A stretch of DNA of 64,000 nucleotides from Streptomyces sp. NBC_01775 (GCF_035917675.1 NZ_CP109104.1:8990001-9054000), one strand, 5' to 3'; positions 53,822 to 62,600 are shown, numbered from the stretch's first letter. The notes: generated by a model from the letters alone, not told the origin. A program made the numbers and translations.

Positions 53822-55534
53822 ATGATGAGTAGTGAGGAGATGTTGCGGGCGACGGTGGCCGCGCTGTTGTCGCGTACGGGTGAGCGGCAGGCCGAGCTGG
53901 CCGCCGGAATCGGGCTGAGCCCGACGGGGCTCTCGCGTCGTCAGTCCGGCCGCGCGACATGGTCGCTGGAGGACGTGGACCGGCTCTCAGCGCACTGGGG
54001 CATCGCGGTGCCGGATCTGCTGGGGGGCATCTCGCACGCGGTCGAGTGCCTGCCCGCCGACCGCCTCCCCACCAGCGCCCAGGCCACCACCTCCGCGCCC
54101 AAGGCGTCGGCCGCCGGTCAACTCCCTCTTCCTGCCGGGCCGGAGGAGTCACCAAAGGTGTCACCCGCCCCTCCCGACACCGAGCCGGACACTCCGCCCG
54201 CTCCGGCCCCCGAGCAGCAGCCGGCCACCGCCCCGGCCACTGCCACTGCCACTGCCCCGGCCCCGGCCCCGGCCCCGGCCCCGGTGCCGGTCGCTGCCCT
54301 GCCGGCTGCGCCGGTGGGTGCGCCTGTTGTGGCGGCGCCGGATCCGGGGCAGGCCGGCACCCCGGAGCCGTGTGTGCTGTGCGGCAAGGGCACCACCGCC
54401 CGCGCCGCCGGACAGCCGCAGCACATGTACGGCCTGTGCGTCGGAGGCCAACTCCCCACCACCCTCGCCCCGCAGACGCCCCCCGCCCCGGCACCAGCCC
54501 CCGCCGCGTCGGCCGTCACTGACGCCGGAACGCCGCCGGCGCCTTCGCCGTCTCCTCCGCGCCGCACAGCCGGCTACGCCGAAGGCGATCTGGGCACCAC
54601 CATCACGGCAACGGTCGCGCGGGTGCTGCGCGAGCACGACGGCGACACCGACGCCGCCCGGGCCGCGCTCGTCAAACGCGCGATCCCCGACGTGATGGCC
54701 CTGTTCGCACAGTCTCGCGCCACCGGCCGCTACGAGCACAAGGACTTCCCCCCGACCGAGGACATCCTCAAGAAGCGGACCCAGAAGGGCGCCGACGCGA
54801 TCTGGGAGGGCCGCCCCAAGTGGCACAACACCACCCTGGTGGCCGCCGTGAAAGCGGGCGACCACGCCGCCCTCGACATCACCGCCCTGGACGCCAACGC
54901 CGCCTACCTGTCCGCATGGAAGACCCGCCTCCCACTCGGGCGCCTCGTCCACGACACCAGCGGCCTCCACGACCCGAAGAAGGCCGGAGTGCACCTGATC
55001 ATCCCACCCGCCTGGGACCACACCGACCTCCCCTCACCCCTGGGAGCACGGATGGAACCCGGCGACCTGTGGGTGACCGAACCGACCCTGCGCCTTCTCC
55101 AACGCTGCGCGAAGGACGGCCTGTGCGAGGCCCCGGTCATCCGCGAGTCCTACGTGTCCGGCAGCACCGAGGGACTGCTGGAGAAACTGCGCCGGACCCT
55201 CGCGGAAGCCCGCGCCACCGCCATCGCCACAGATGACACACTCACGGTCGAGTACATCAAGGCGATGTACTCCAAGTTCGTCTCCACCATCGGCGAATCC
55301 TCCACGAACCGGGAGATCCGCCGCCCGGACTGGATGCACATCATCCGCTCCCAGGCATTCGCCAACCTCTGGCTGAAAGCCCACAAGGCCCGCACCGGCG
55401 GGCTGACGGTGGTGCAGATGTCGGGCACCGACGAACTCCACATCGCAGGCGACTGGAAAACGGTATTCGCCGAGGGCCGGGGACTCGCGGACATGAAGAC
55501 CAAAGAGACCTACACCCTGGGGGGTAAGCCGTGA
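53822..55534 (+). CDS. Tap-like telomere-associated protein with polymerase-like C-terminal half
   Basis: A 570-residue protein. Residues 15-65 are a Cro-type helix-turn-helix (GERQAELAAGIGLSPTGLSRRQSG). A Pro/Ala linker follows, then a possible zinc site C184-x2-C187-x13-H201-x4-C206. From about residue 265 it resembles Streptomyces Tap-type proteins (FPPTEDILKKRTQKGADAIWEGRP). The C-terminal half holds LDANAAYLSAW with D357 and Y362, IKAMYSKFVST with Y483 and K485-F486, and MSGTDELHIAG with D537. These match in order and spacing motifs A, B and C of protein-primed family-B polymerases such as phi29. No exonuclease domain is seen. The stop overlaps the next gene (GTGA). Tap function in telomere binding is known; polymerase activity is inference. 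Confidence 0.75.
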   Translation: MMSSEEMLRATVAALLSRTGERQAELAAGIGLSPTGLSRRQSGRATWSLEDVDRLSAHWGIAVPDLLGGISHAVECLPADRLPTSAQATTSAPKASAAGQLPLPAGPEESPKVSPAPPDTEPDTPPAPAPEQQPATAPATATATAPAPAPAPAPVPVAALPAAPVGAPVVAAPDPGQAGTPEPCVLCGKGTTARAAGQPQHMYGLCVGGQLPTTLAPQTPPAPAPAPAASAVTDAGTPPAPSPSPPRRTAGYAEGDLGTTITATVARVLREHDGDTDAARAALVKRAIPDVMALFAQSRATGRYEHKDFPPTEDILKKRTQKGADAIWEGRPKWHNTTLVAAVKAGDHAALDITALDANAAYLSAWKTRLPLGRLVHDTSGLHDPKKAGVHLIIPPAWDHTDLPSPLGARMEPGDLWVTEPTLRLLQRCAKDGLCEAPVIRESYVSGSTEGLLEKLRRTLAEARATAIATDDTLTVEYIKAMYSKFVSTIGESSTNREIRRPDWMHIIRSQAFANLWLKAHKARTGGLTVVQMSGTDELHIAGDWKTVFAEGRGLADMKTKETYTLGGKP

Positions 55535-56121
55535 ACCAGTCAGAGCGCGAGTGGGGGATCTGGCGCAAGTACGGGGCCCGGGGCATGCGGGGCGGGGACG
55601 CGCTCGCCCACGAACTGGAGCGCATCGTGCGCGCCCACGGCATCGCCTCCCTGGTCACCTCCCGGCGTGGCCTCAACGCCCGGCTGCGGTACCTGGACAG
55701 CCCGGCCGGTGCCGCCGCGCTGCGTGAGGCCGGGGTCCGGCCGCGCACCCTGCGCGACTGGCGGGCGGGCCGTACGACTCCGTCCCGGGCGAGCCGGGAG
55801 AAGATCGAGGCCGCCTACCTCGACCGCCGCCGCGACAACCTGATCCGCTCGGGCTGGATGAAGCGGCACCTCAACAACCAGGGCCGCGGCTCCCGTATGG
55901 AGATCTACCCCGTGGACCAGTCCGCCGTCCCGGAGAAGTACCGGCGCCCCAACGTCCAGGACCGCACCATCCAGGTCCGCTACATCTGGGACGACGCCGT
56001 GGACGCCTGGCAGGCCGGGGACGCGGACACCCTCGGCGAGATCTGGGACGACGTCATCGCCGACCTCGACTCCGACTGGGTCGCCTACGCCTACGTATCC
56101 GGCATCGGCATCAACGCCTGA
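55531..56121 (+). CDS. Unfamiliar 196-residue DNA-binding protein, candidate terminal protein
   Basis: The gene starts at a GTG overlapping the stop of the Tap-like gene. This is the place where tpg follows tap in known telomere operons. The sequence is not classical Tpg. Residues 58-95 look like a helix-turn-helix (GAAALREAGVRPRTLRDWRAGRTTPSRASREKIEAAYL), comparable in place to the Tpg motif RRTVERYTKGEIKTPR. A C-terminal half with IQVRYIWDDAVDAWQAG, a repeated WDD, and WVAYAYVSGIGI follows. It is acidic at the end, as is Tpg. It could be a divergent terminal protein or a Tap accessory factor. Confidence 0.65.
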   Translation: MNQSEREWGIWRKYGARGMRGGDALAHELERIVRAHGIASLVTSRRGLNARLRYLDSPAGAAALREAGVRPRTLRDWRAGRTTPSRASREKIEAAYLDRRRDNLIRSGWMKRHLNNQGRGSRMEIYPVDQSAVPEKYRRPNVQDRTIQVRYIWDDAVDAWQAGDADTLGEIWDDVIADLDSDWVAYAYVSGIGINA

Positions 56122-56228
56122 AACATCCTGACGCTCTCCAGCAACTGCGCTCCGCCGCGCTGACGATGCACGACGGCCCGGTGGATGCCGCCGACCGAAC
56201 AGACACAAACGCTGCGGCGCCAGGTATG

Positions 56229-56266
56229 GCGGCCGGCGGAACGAAGGATGTTCCTTCGTAGGCCGC
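56229..56266. terminator. Two-part hairpin after the Tap-like operon
   Basis: An inner perfect stem ACGAAGGA-TGT-TCCTTCGT (56241-56259) sits inside an outer GCGGCC/GGCCGC pair. It lies about 110 bases after the operon stop and 75 bases from the convergent epimerase gene end, so a shared terminator is likely. Confidence 0.5.
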
Positions 56267-56339
56267 TCCGGAGCTGAGCAAACTCATCTTGCGCCGTCGA
56301 CCAAGGCGGGCTCGATTTCCGTTCCTCGTCAAGACCTGC

Positions 56340-57218
56340 TCAGGGCCGGGCGGCCGACCACTGCCTGAACGAAGCAGGCAGTGCCGCCAGGACATCACTC
56401 TCCTGCGGGGTCCACGCCAACGCGCCCCTCGCAGCGGCGGAGTCGATGACCTCGTCACGGTCGAAAATCCGGTACACCGGCTTCTCGTCCTCAACCGGGG
56501 CGAAGGCCAGGGCGTCGGCGCTGCCGGCCGCCCGGGCAGCGGCTTCGGCGACAGCCAGCGGGGCCGCGGGATGGGCGTCGGCCAGCAGGTAGGTGCGCCC
56601 GTCGTGCTCCTCGGGCGCACGCAGTACCGCCGTGTACGCCCGCGCCAGGTCCTCGACGTGAATCCAGGACCACACCTTGTCCCGCCGTCCCCGGTGCACC
56701 GGCCCGGAGGATCGGGCCTGGCGGAACCAGTCCCCGACGATCGAACCGCGTGCATCACCGCCGTGCACCATCCCCGGCCGCAGCACGGTGTGCGGCAGCC
56801 CGGCACTCCGCAGTTCGGCTTCCAGCCGAGCACGGAGATTGCCGTTGTCGACGGGGGTCTGAGGCGTCAGCACCGCATGGGCGTGCTCACCGTAGACCGA
56901 GCAGCCGGTCGTATACACCAGGTGCTGGCGGCGACCGGCGTCGGCGAGAGCGCCGAACAGAGCACGATCGGCGCCGACGGGATCATCCGGGTCGAAGGCG
57001 GTGTGGACCACGGCGTCCGCACCGGCGAGCATCCCGCTGAGCACGGCACGGTCCGCGAGACGTCCACGCAGCGGCCGGACACCAAAGTCCCGCAGCGCCC
57101 TCGCCCTGTCCGAGCCCGGATCCCGCGTGAGGGCAAACACCTCATGCCCCGCCTCGGCCAGAGCAACCGCAACCGCATTCCCGACATAACCGGTTGCCCC
57201 TGTGATCAGTACACGCAT
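56340..57218 (-). CDS. NAD(P)-dependent epimerase/dehydratase family protein (extended SDR-like)
   Basis: A 292-residue Rossmann protein. MRVLITGATGYVGNAVAVAL is the cofactor motif, VHTAF occurs at 75 and YTTGCSVYGEHAHA carries the Ser and Tyr region, with the usual Y-x-x-x-K Lys not evident. LRPGMVHGGDARG is typical of the NmrA/epimerase group. It follows the TetR gene (57287-57865) in the same direction with a 68-base gap, so it may be part of the same regulon. Confidence 0.82.
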   Translation of the reverse strand: MRVLITGATGYVGNAVAVALAEAGHEVFALTRDPGSDRARALRDFGVRPLRGRLADRAVLSGMLAGADAVVHTAFDPDDPVGADRALFGALADAGRRQHLVYTTGCSVYGEHAHAVLTPQTPVDNGNLRARLEAELRSAGLPHTVLRPGMVHGGDARGSIVGDWFRQARSSGPVHRGRRDKVWSWIHVEDLARAYTAVLRAPEEHDGRTYLLADAHPAAPLAVAEAAARAAGSADALAFAPVEDEKPVYRIFDRDEVIDSAAARGALAWTPQESDVLAALPASFRQWSAARP

Positions 57219-57286
57219 CCCAAGAGACTAACTGTTGCGGGCCAGGAGGTTGTTGACGTGAGAGCGACTACACAGCTTCGAGTCCT

Positions 57287-57865
57287 TCAGCCAGAGCAGT
57301 TGACAAGGCTGAGCAGCACGGTGGTGATGGCCGATCGGGCGCTTTCAGGACTGATCGTCCCGCGAGCGGCCGCATGGCCAAGTGCGTCCGCGGCGCCTAT
57401 GAATGCGATCGCTGCTTCCTCGTCGAGGTCCGCGGCACCGTCGGCGCTTCGCATCCCTTGTCGGCAGATGTCCACGTAGCGGCGTTCAGATTCCCGCCTA
57501 GCCTTCTCGAGGTCTGGTGTGCCGACCAGCGCGGCCACCACTCCACCGAGTTCGGCGCCTTGGGAGACCATGCACGCAACATGAGCCGTCGCGATCGCTT
57601 CGACCCGCTGCCGTAGATCCGGCGGAGTGTGCGCAATCGCAGCACGCAGGTCAGCGAGGTGTCGATGGTCGAAGTCCTCATACAGCGAGAGGAGAAGCGC
57701 CGAGCGCGAGGAGAAGTGATCGTAGACGACGGGTTTGGAGATCCCTGCCCTGCCGGCCAGGTAAGCGAGCGTGAGCGCGTCTGTACCCTCAGTGGCGATG
57801 ACGTCACGGGCAATGCCGACGAGCTGGGCTCGCCGGTCGGCGCTGGAGAGTCTTCGCCCGGTCAT
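57287..57865 (-). CDS. TetR-family transcriptional regulator
   Basis: A 192-residue regulator with the helix-turn-helix LTLAYLAGRAGISKPVVYDHFSSRSALLLSLYEDF at residues 31-65. The ATG at 57865 lies just beside a 39-base perfect palindrome. The gene is divergent from a flavodoxin-fold NAD(P)H oxidoreductase, which it probably represses together with itself. Confidence 0.88.
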   Translation of the reverse strand: MTGRRLSSADRRAQLVGIARDVIATEGTDALTLAYLAGRAGISKPVVYDHFSSRSALLLSLYEDFDHRHLADLRAAIAHTPPDLRQRVEAIATAHVACMVSQGAELGGVVAALVGTPDLEKARRESERRYVDICRQGMRSADGAADLDEEAAIAFIGAADALGHAAARGTISPESARSAITTVLLSLVNCSG

Positions 57866-57880
57866 GGCCAGCAGTCTCTC

Positions 57881-57919
57881 ACCCGCATGTAACCTACTAG
57901 TAGTAGGTTACATGCGGGT
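57881..57919. promoter_or_regulatory. 39-bp perfect palindrome, TetR operator
   Basis: Arms of 18 bases, ACCCGCATGTAACCTACT and its exact complement, flank a 3-base centre. It lies between the TetR start (57865) and the oxidoreductase start (57934). The inner part contains ACTAGTAGT, the outer part CATGTAACC. This is longer and more perfect than a usual TetR site and could bind two dimers. Confidence 0.8.
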
Positions 57920-57933
57920 CAAAGGAACTCTCG

Positions 57934-58536
57934 ATGCACACATTGCTGGTCGCCACGAACCCAGACCCCCAGTCCCTGACGCATCACGTACTCGGAAGAA
58001 CCGAGGCAGCACTCCACCCCGCGTCAGTTGAGGTCGCCGACCTGTCCAAGGAACGGTTCGACCCCAAGTTCACCCTGGCGGACCGCCGGGCATATCACGA
58101 GGGGGACAACTATCCAGCCGACATCGCCAGTGAGCACCATCGCCTCGAACGCGCCACCGACCTCGTATTGATCTTCCCCGTGTACTGGTGGTCAATGCCT
58201 GCACTGCTGAAGGGGTGGATTGACCGTGTCTTTATCAACGGCTGGGCCTTCGAGTACTCCCCGACTTCGGGTCTGCGACCGAAACTTCAGACACTCACCA
58301 CGCACCTTCTGCCCATCGCCGGCGACGACTCGGGCGCATACGAGCGCCATGGGTACGAGAAGGCAATACGGACACAGATCGAGCACGGAATCATCGACTA
58401 CTGCGGCAGCCGGCGCGGCGCCACAGCATTCATCCACGAGTCCGAGCAGGATTCCCCTGAGGCCACAGCGCAGAGCGTCGACCAGGCGGTGCGGACCATC
58501 AGTGGAGCCATCCATGCCCGCTCGACGCGAGCATGA
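57934..58536 (+). CDS. NAD(P)H oxidoreductase, flavodoxin-fold (quinone reductase/KefF-like)
   Basis: A 200-residue protein. HTLLVATNPDPQSLTHHVL is the flavin-phosphate loop, and ERATDLVLIFPVYWWSMPALLKGWIDRVF is the family signature. GWAFEYSPTSGLRPKL follows. Such enzymes reduce quinones or nitro compounds with FMN or FAD. It is controlled, by layout, by the divergent TetR gene. Confidence 0.87.
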   Translation: MHTLLVATNPDPQSLTHHVLGRTEAALHPASVEVADLSKERFDPKFTLADRRAYHEGDNYPADIASEHHRLERATDLVLIFPVYWWSMPALLKGWIDRVFINGWAFEYSPTSGLRPKLQTLTTHLLPIAGDDSGAYERHGYEKAIRTQIEHGIIDYCGSRRGATAFIHESEQDSPEATAQSVDQAVRTISGAIHARSTRA

Positions 58537-59316
58537 CCACGCATCCGAACGCACCTTTGCCTGCCGAGGGACGTCGACGGCTGATCGAGCACTGTCGGAC
58601 CCCTCCGATCACCCCTTGTCGCCGCCGAGATGGGAATCTCCCGGGCATGCGCGTCGAAGTGGGTGAACCGGTGGCGCCGTCACGGAGACCTCGACCTGCT
58701 CGACCGCCCCTCGACCCCGCACCGCAGTCCGCGTGCGACACCGGCGTGGGTGATCGAGAAGACCGAACCCTGACGGCGGAACGAGAAGTGATCCGCGCAG
58801 CGGATCACTCACGAGCTCGCCGCACCCGGGCACACGCCCAACCGCCGTACAATCACGCGGCACTTGACCAAGCCGGGTCTGGGACACCGCCGGTTCCTCG
58901 GTCCCTGCGGTGACAGCAACCGGGAACCGGGCAAGACCACCGCTCGCTGGCCCGGGCACATGGCGCATCTGGATGCGAAGAAAGCCGGCCGGATTCCCAA
59001 GCGCGGCCGGCCCCGGCGCCGCCCCGACACCGTGCTCGGTGACCGCGGCTACGACCACGAGAAGTACCGCAGCCTCGTCCGCGTACTCGGCGTGAAGCCA
59101 CTGATCGCGCGACGCGATACCGAACACGGCTCCGGACTTGGCACCCAACGCCGGGTTGTCGAACGCGCCTTCGCCCACCTGCACTGGTACCGCCGTCTGC
59201 GGATCCGCTGGGAGATCCGCGACGACATCCACGAAGCCTTCCTCATGCTGGGATGCGCACTCATCTGCTGGCGACGCCTGTCACAGTCGACCCGAGTCCT
59301 TGTCCTCCTGCAGTAG
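58533..59316 (+). mobile_element. IS481/IS5 chimera: two broken transposase genes joined in frame
   Basis: From 58533 (NAPLPAEGRRRLIEHC) through frameshifted pieces (RACASKWVNRWRRHGDLDLLDRPSTPHRSP; PNRRTITRHLTKPGLGHRRFLGP) the sequence is the N-terminal half of an IS481-type transposase, up to ARWPGHMAHLDAKKAGRIPK at about 58998. There it joins in frame the C-terminal half of an IS5-type transposase (RPDTVLGDRGYDHEKYRSL; GTQRRVVERAFAHLHWYRRLRIRW; EAFLMLGCALICWRRL) ending at 59316. Neither element is whole and no terminal repeats were found. Confidence 0.8.
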
Positions 59317-59679
59317 CCATTCCCTGACCGAAGGAACCCGGTCGAGCAGCTGACTGACCTGCATGCCTTCTTCGCGCGAGGTCACCCTCGGCAGCAGGGC
59401 GAAGTCTTCGGGAAGCACGTCCAGATAGCTCACCACGCGGTCTCCCGCACGCAGAGTGGTCAACAGCTCGCACCGCAGCTGACGCGGAACGTCCGGCAAG
59501 CTGTTCCACAAGACCGGCCACAGGTAGTGGGCTCCGTCATGCGCCGCATTCGCTTGCACCCACGCCGGGTCCAACCGCGAGTTCAGGCTGAGGGCACACG
59601 CGCGCTCCTCCAGCCTGAACAGCGAGGCCGAATCGATGACTTTCACCTCGCGAGGCAGCGGCGGATCAAAGTGCATCAC
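59281..59679 (-). CDS. Hypothetical protein
   Basis: I do not recognise this soluble protein of about 132 residues: VKVIDSASLFRLEERACALSLNSRLDPAWVQANAAHDG then LPEDFALLPRVTSREEGMQVSQLLDRVPSVREWLLQED. Two adjacent ATGs are possible starts. Its 3' end overlaps the transposase remnant by 36 bases on the other strand. The composition looks coding. Confidence 0.6.
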   Translation of the reverse strand: MMHFDPPLPREVKVIDSASLFRLEERACALSLNSRLDPAWVQANAAHDGAHYLWPVLWNSLPDVPRQLRCELLTTLRAGDRVVSYLDVLPEDFALLPRVTSREEGMQVSQLLDRVPSVREWLLQEDKDSGRL

Positions 59680-59744
59680 CCCATGCTGCCCGACGACACC
59701 TCACACCGGGCAGTCGACCCCAGAAAGTCATTCCGTTAGGAGTT

Positions 59745-60284
59745 CTAAGGCACAGCGCCCAAACGAGTGAACCTCCGGGTAGTGCAGGCGTGAAGTACGC
59801 ACATCTCGAGCCCCCAGCGCACAACCCGAGCCGGGCCACTCCGTGGCAGGCCGAAGTGCGGCGGCTCCCTTGTCGTTTCGGCAGCAAGCTGGGCGGCCCC
59901 GTACTGCCGTTGAGGGTGCAGTGCCTCGACCAGGTTCGCGACGTCCTCGCCCGTGCGCGTGGTGAACAGGCCGCCGGGCGGGAGGAGCGGGGCACCTTGG
60001 ACGGTTCTCATCGGCCGAGAGACCTGCGTCCTGGTAGTCGTCCGCGAAGCGGCAACACGCGGCAACCGTCCGCAGAAGCGGTGGTTGCCGTGGTGGTCCA
60101 GCACCGTCGCGCCGACCTGTTCGAGCTCGGCCAGCCAGCGGGCCCTGTCTTCGTCCGTGCGGCGGGGCCGGGCGCCGAAGGCGACCAGTCTGCGCCCCGC
60201 TCCGAGGTGTCCGGCTTCGTCGGCGCGGATCTTCGACTGTGCCCGGTCCGAAGCGCGCGGGTTCCAGGAATCTTGATAGGCCAA
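59745..60284 (-). pseudogene. Fragmented hypothetical gene
   Basis: The reverse strand reads DRAQSKIRADEAGHLGAGRRLVAFGARPRRTDEDRARWLAELEQVGATVLDHHGNHRF, a coherent helical piece. It becomes less coding-like after about residue 70, but TRTGEDVANLVEALHPQRQYGAAQLAAET looks real again. A shift between them is probable. No family named. Confidence 0.35.
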
Positions 60285-60419
60285 GCCCTGGAACCCGCTC
60301 GTGAGTCGCGACAGCCGCGCCAGTTGGCAGGCGGGTTCTCGGCTGCACGCGCCCCCGAACTTGCCTGCTCGTGGTTCACAGGAGCACTGCGCCGAGTGTC
60401 CTCCAGAACCACCGTGTCC

Positions 60420-61149
60420 TGGACATCGATGCGGAGCGGCACAGTGCCATCGGGACGGACGAGCTGTGCTTCCGTCGTGTCCAGATCCACGGACACCCCG
60501 ACAGCGCCCGTGTCGGGGTCCAGATAGGTGAACACCGTCACGCCAGCGACCTCGATGCAGGGCAGGTCATCGTTGCCGGCCATCGGATGGAAGACGGCCT
60601 TGAAGTTGGCTTCCTCGCACCCCTTGGCGTCACAGGAGTTGCCGGGCGGCACGATGCGCGTCCCGGCACGGCTATCGATCTCTTCTTCAGGCGGTAACCC
60701 TCATACCGGCTGTTCCCGCGGTTGGGGCTGTAGTAGAGCTGAACGGCTTCGCCGAAGCGGGCGAGCCGTTGTGCGAGCTGTACGGCGGCCGTCTCGCGGT
60801 CGTGATCTGTGGCGTGGTTCGCCGCGGGATCCCACTGGGCGGCAGCGTGCAGCAGCTCGGGCAGTCCGGCGTCGAGCAGCGTCTTCAGGGCGTCGGGGGC
60901 GGCGACCAGGGCGGCGACGGCCGCACGGGCGTCGGTGACCGCCTCGGCGGCATCCTGCTGAGAGTCGACGTCGGTCGGGCTGTGCGGGACGGGGAGACCG
61001 GCGATGAGTGCGTGGCGGTCGTAGATTGGAAGTCGGTGTGCGTCCAGGTTGCGTGCAGGGTGGGCTCTCCTGGTGTCACGCCAAGGGGTTCGTAGGTGAC
61101 CGGCAGGTCCGGGCTGTCCCCGAAAGCACGGCCCGCCGCACCTCATCAC
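60420..61149 (-). pseudogene. Hypothetical protein broken by a frameshift
   Basis: The first part (to 61149) reads AAEAVTDARAAVAALVAAPDALKTLLDAGLPELLHAAAQWDP and AVQLYYSPNRGNSRYEGYRLKKR. Near 60650 the protein continues in another frame: NDDLPCIEVAGVTVFTYLDPDTGAVGVSVDLDTTEAQLVRPDGTVPLRIDVQDTVVLED. The pieces look like one Streptomyces protein of about 230 residues. Function unknown. Confidence 0.5.
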
Positions 61150-61399
61150 GAACGAGTGTTCTCCGGCTGGCGGAGCGCATCAGGCGCGGCGGCGAGGGAG
61201 GCGGAGATCGTCCGACGGAAGCGAAGATTCTCCTTCCGTCTTTTCCCGCAAACTTAGAATTCCCTAAACCGTATTGCCTTTTCGCAGAGCAACGGGAACC
61301 CTTTCGAAGTGAGGCAATCGCGCCTCGGGCGGCCCTGGGGGCACGGCTGTCACGCGTGCTTTTCGACTAGGAGTCGCAAATTCGACTCAGGGGGAAACC

Positions 61400-61906
61400 A
61401 TGAGGATCGGAAAATGCGGCAACATTGGTGCCGGCGTTTTGCTGTTAGCGGCACTGGGCGTCCTCGGGGTGCCTACCGCGCAGGCTGATGACCGCGTGAC
61501 GGCAAGTGAAGGTTCGCCGGCCATAGCAGCGGACTGGCACTACATCTACACTGCGGACGAGGGGGACACGGGAGGACAAGCTTCAATCCAGTTCGACGGC
61601 GACAAAGTCAAAATATGGGATCGCCAGGACGACGGGAAGGATGTGCAGTTGGACGTCTGGAACGTCAGCAACGATCCCGACACTCACGAGTACCGGCTGC
61701 GAACCGAGACCGGCTACGGAGGCACAGGGTCCGTGGACGCCGGTGATGGTCAGCCATGGAACCTGGCCGAAGGGGACTGCTTCCGCTTCCGCATTCGGCT
61801 GGTGGAGCCTGAGACCAAGGACGACGTAGTCCCAGGCTCGACATATTCCGAGCAGGTGCGGAACCACAACTCAGGCGGGGCGCGCCAGTGCAGCGGTGTC
61901 GAGTGA
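61400..61906 (+). CDS. Secreted protein of unknown function
   Basis: A 168-residue protein with AGGGGGAA before the ATG. The signal peptide is CGNIGAGVLLLAALGVLGVPTAQA, with cleavage after AQA. The mature part is acidic and beta-rich (WHYIYTADEGDTGGQASIQFDGDKVKIWDRQDDGKDVQLDVWNV) with one Cys pair. The upstream 150 bases are AT-richer than the surroundings, a good promoter region. Confidence 0.72.
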   Translation: MRIGKCGNIGAGVLLLAALGVLGVPTAQADDRVTASEGSPAIAADWHYIYTADEGDTGGQASIQFDGDKVKIWDRQDDGKDVQLDVWNVSNDPDTHEYRLRTETGYGGTGSVDAGDGQPWNLAEGDCFRFRIRLVEPETKDDVVPGSTYSEQVRNHNSGGARQCSGVE

Positions 61907-61922
61907 AGCTCGCGCCAGATGA

Positions 61923-61963
61923 CTGATCACCGGTGAGTGCATTCTCCGGCCACGGGTGATCAG
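61923..61963. terminator. Hairpin downstream of the secreted-protein gene
   Basis: CTGATCACC and GGTGATCAG pair across a 23-base loop that may itself fold. It starts 17 bases after the stop codon of the secreted-protein gene. Confidence 0.45.
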
Positions 61964-62133
61964 CCACCGGCTCAGCCTGGGGTGCTCCGGGAACCGAGGG
62001 CAGGACCCCGGGCTGGCCGGCTACGCGATCTGTGCACGGGTGTCCCACCGCAACCTGGCACGCCATCACCGACACCCACCAACCCACCAACACCGAACCA
62101 GCACACCGCAGGTGGGCTGTTACGGTGACCGCA

Positions 62134-62268
62134 TGACGACGGACGCCGTCTCACCGGCGATCTCGCATCGGTACCCAGGGCCGAGTTCGCCTTCCCCGGC
62201 CCGCTGCGCGACCAACTCGTTGCGGCGATCCTCAACGGTTCCAAGACTTCCACGACACACTCGTCCAG
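62134..62268 (+). pseudogene. N-terminal scrap of an ASCH-domain protein
   Basis: An ATG at 62134 starts MTTDAVSP; in the next frame the sequence RAEFAFPGPLRDQLVAAILNGSKTSTT matches the beginning of ASCH-domain proteins. The remainder is replaced by the istB remnant from about 62270. Confidence 0.5.
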
Positions 62269-62278
62269 ACAGAGCAGG

Positions 62279-62600
62279 TCAACGCGTCCCTAGCGGGCGA
62301 TGGTGCGGGCGAGGTTTCCTCTCGTCCGCGGCCTCGGCGAGTTCGTTCACCAGGTTGACGGTGGTGGTGTAGCAGACACGGAATCCCGCTTCGGCGATCG
62401 CGGTTCCGATGCCGATCAGCAGGTGGGACTTGCCGGTGCCGCTGTCACCGATCAGGCAGAGCGGCTGGTTGGCCTTCGCCCAGGCCGGATCGGCCAGCGT
62501 GCCCACCAGTTCCGGGGTGACGTTCGGGTTCTCCGCGAAGACGAAGTCCTCCAGCCGCTTGGGCCTGGGGAAGTTCGCTTCCCTGACCAGCCGCTCCTTG
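62279..62600 (-). mobile_element. IS21-family istB (transposition ATPase) fragment
   Basis: The reverse frame reads SKERLVREANFPRPKRLEDFVFAENPNVTPELVGTLAD then LCLIGDSGTGKSHLLIGIGTAIAEAGFRV with the Walker A motif, then TTTVNLVNELAEAADERK. The N-terminus, Walker B and everything after are missing, and istA is absent. This is a scrap of an IS21 element that abuts two unrelated genes. Confidence 0.75.

Noticed and set aside
54118..55021. Gly/Arg-rich reverse frames opposite the Tap-like gene
   Set aside because: Shadows of the Pro/Ala-rich linker and following domain.
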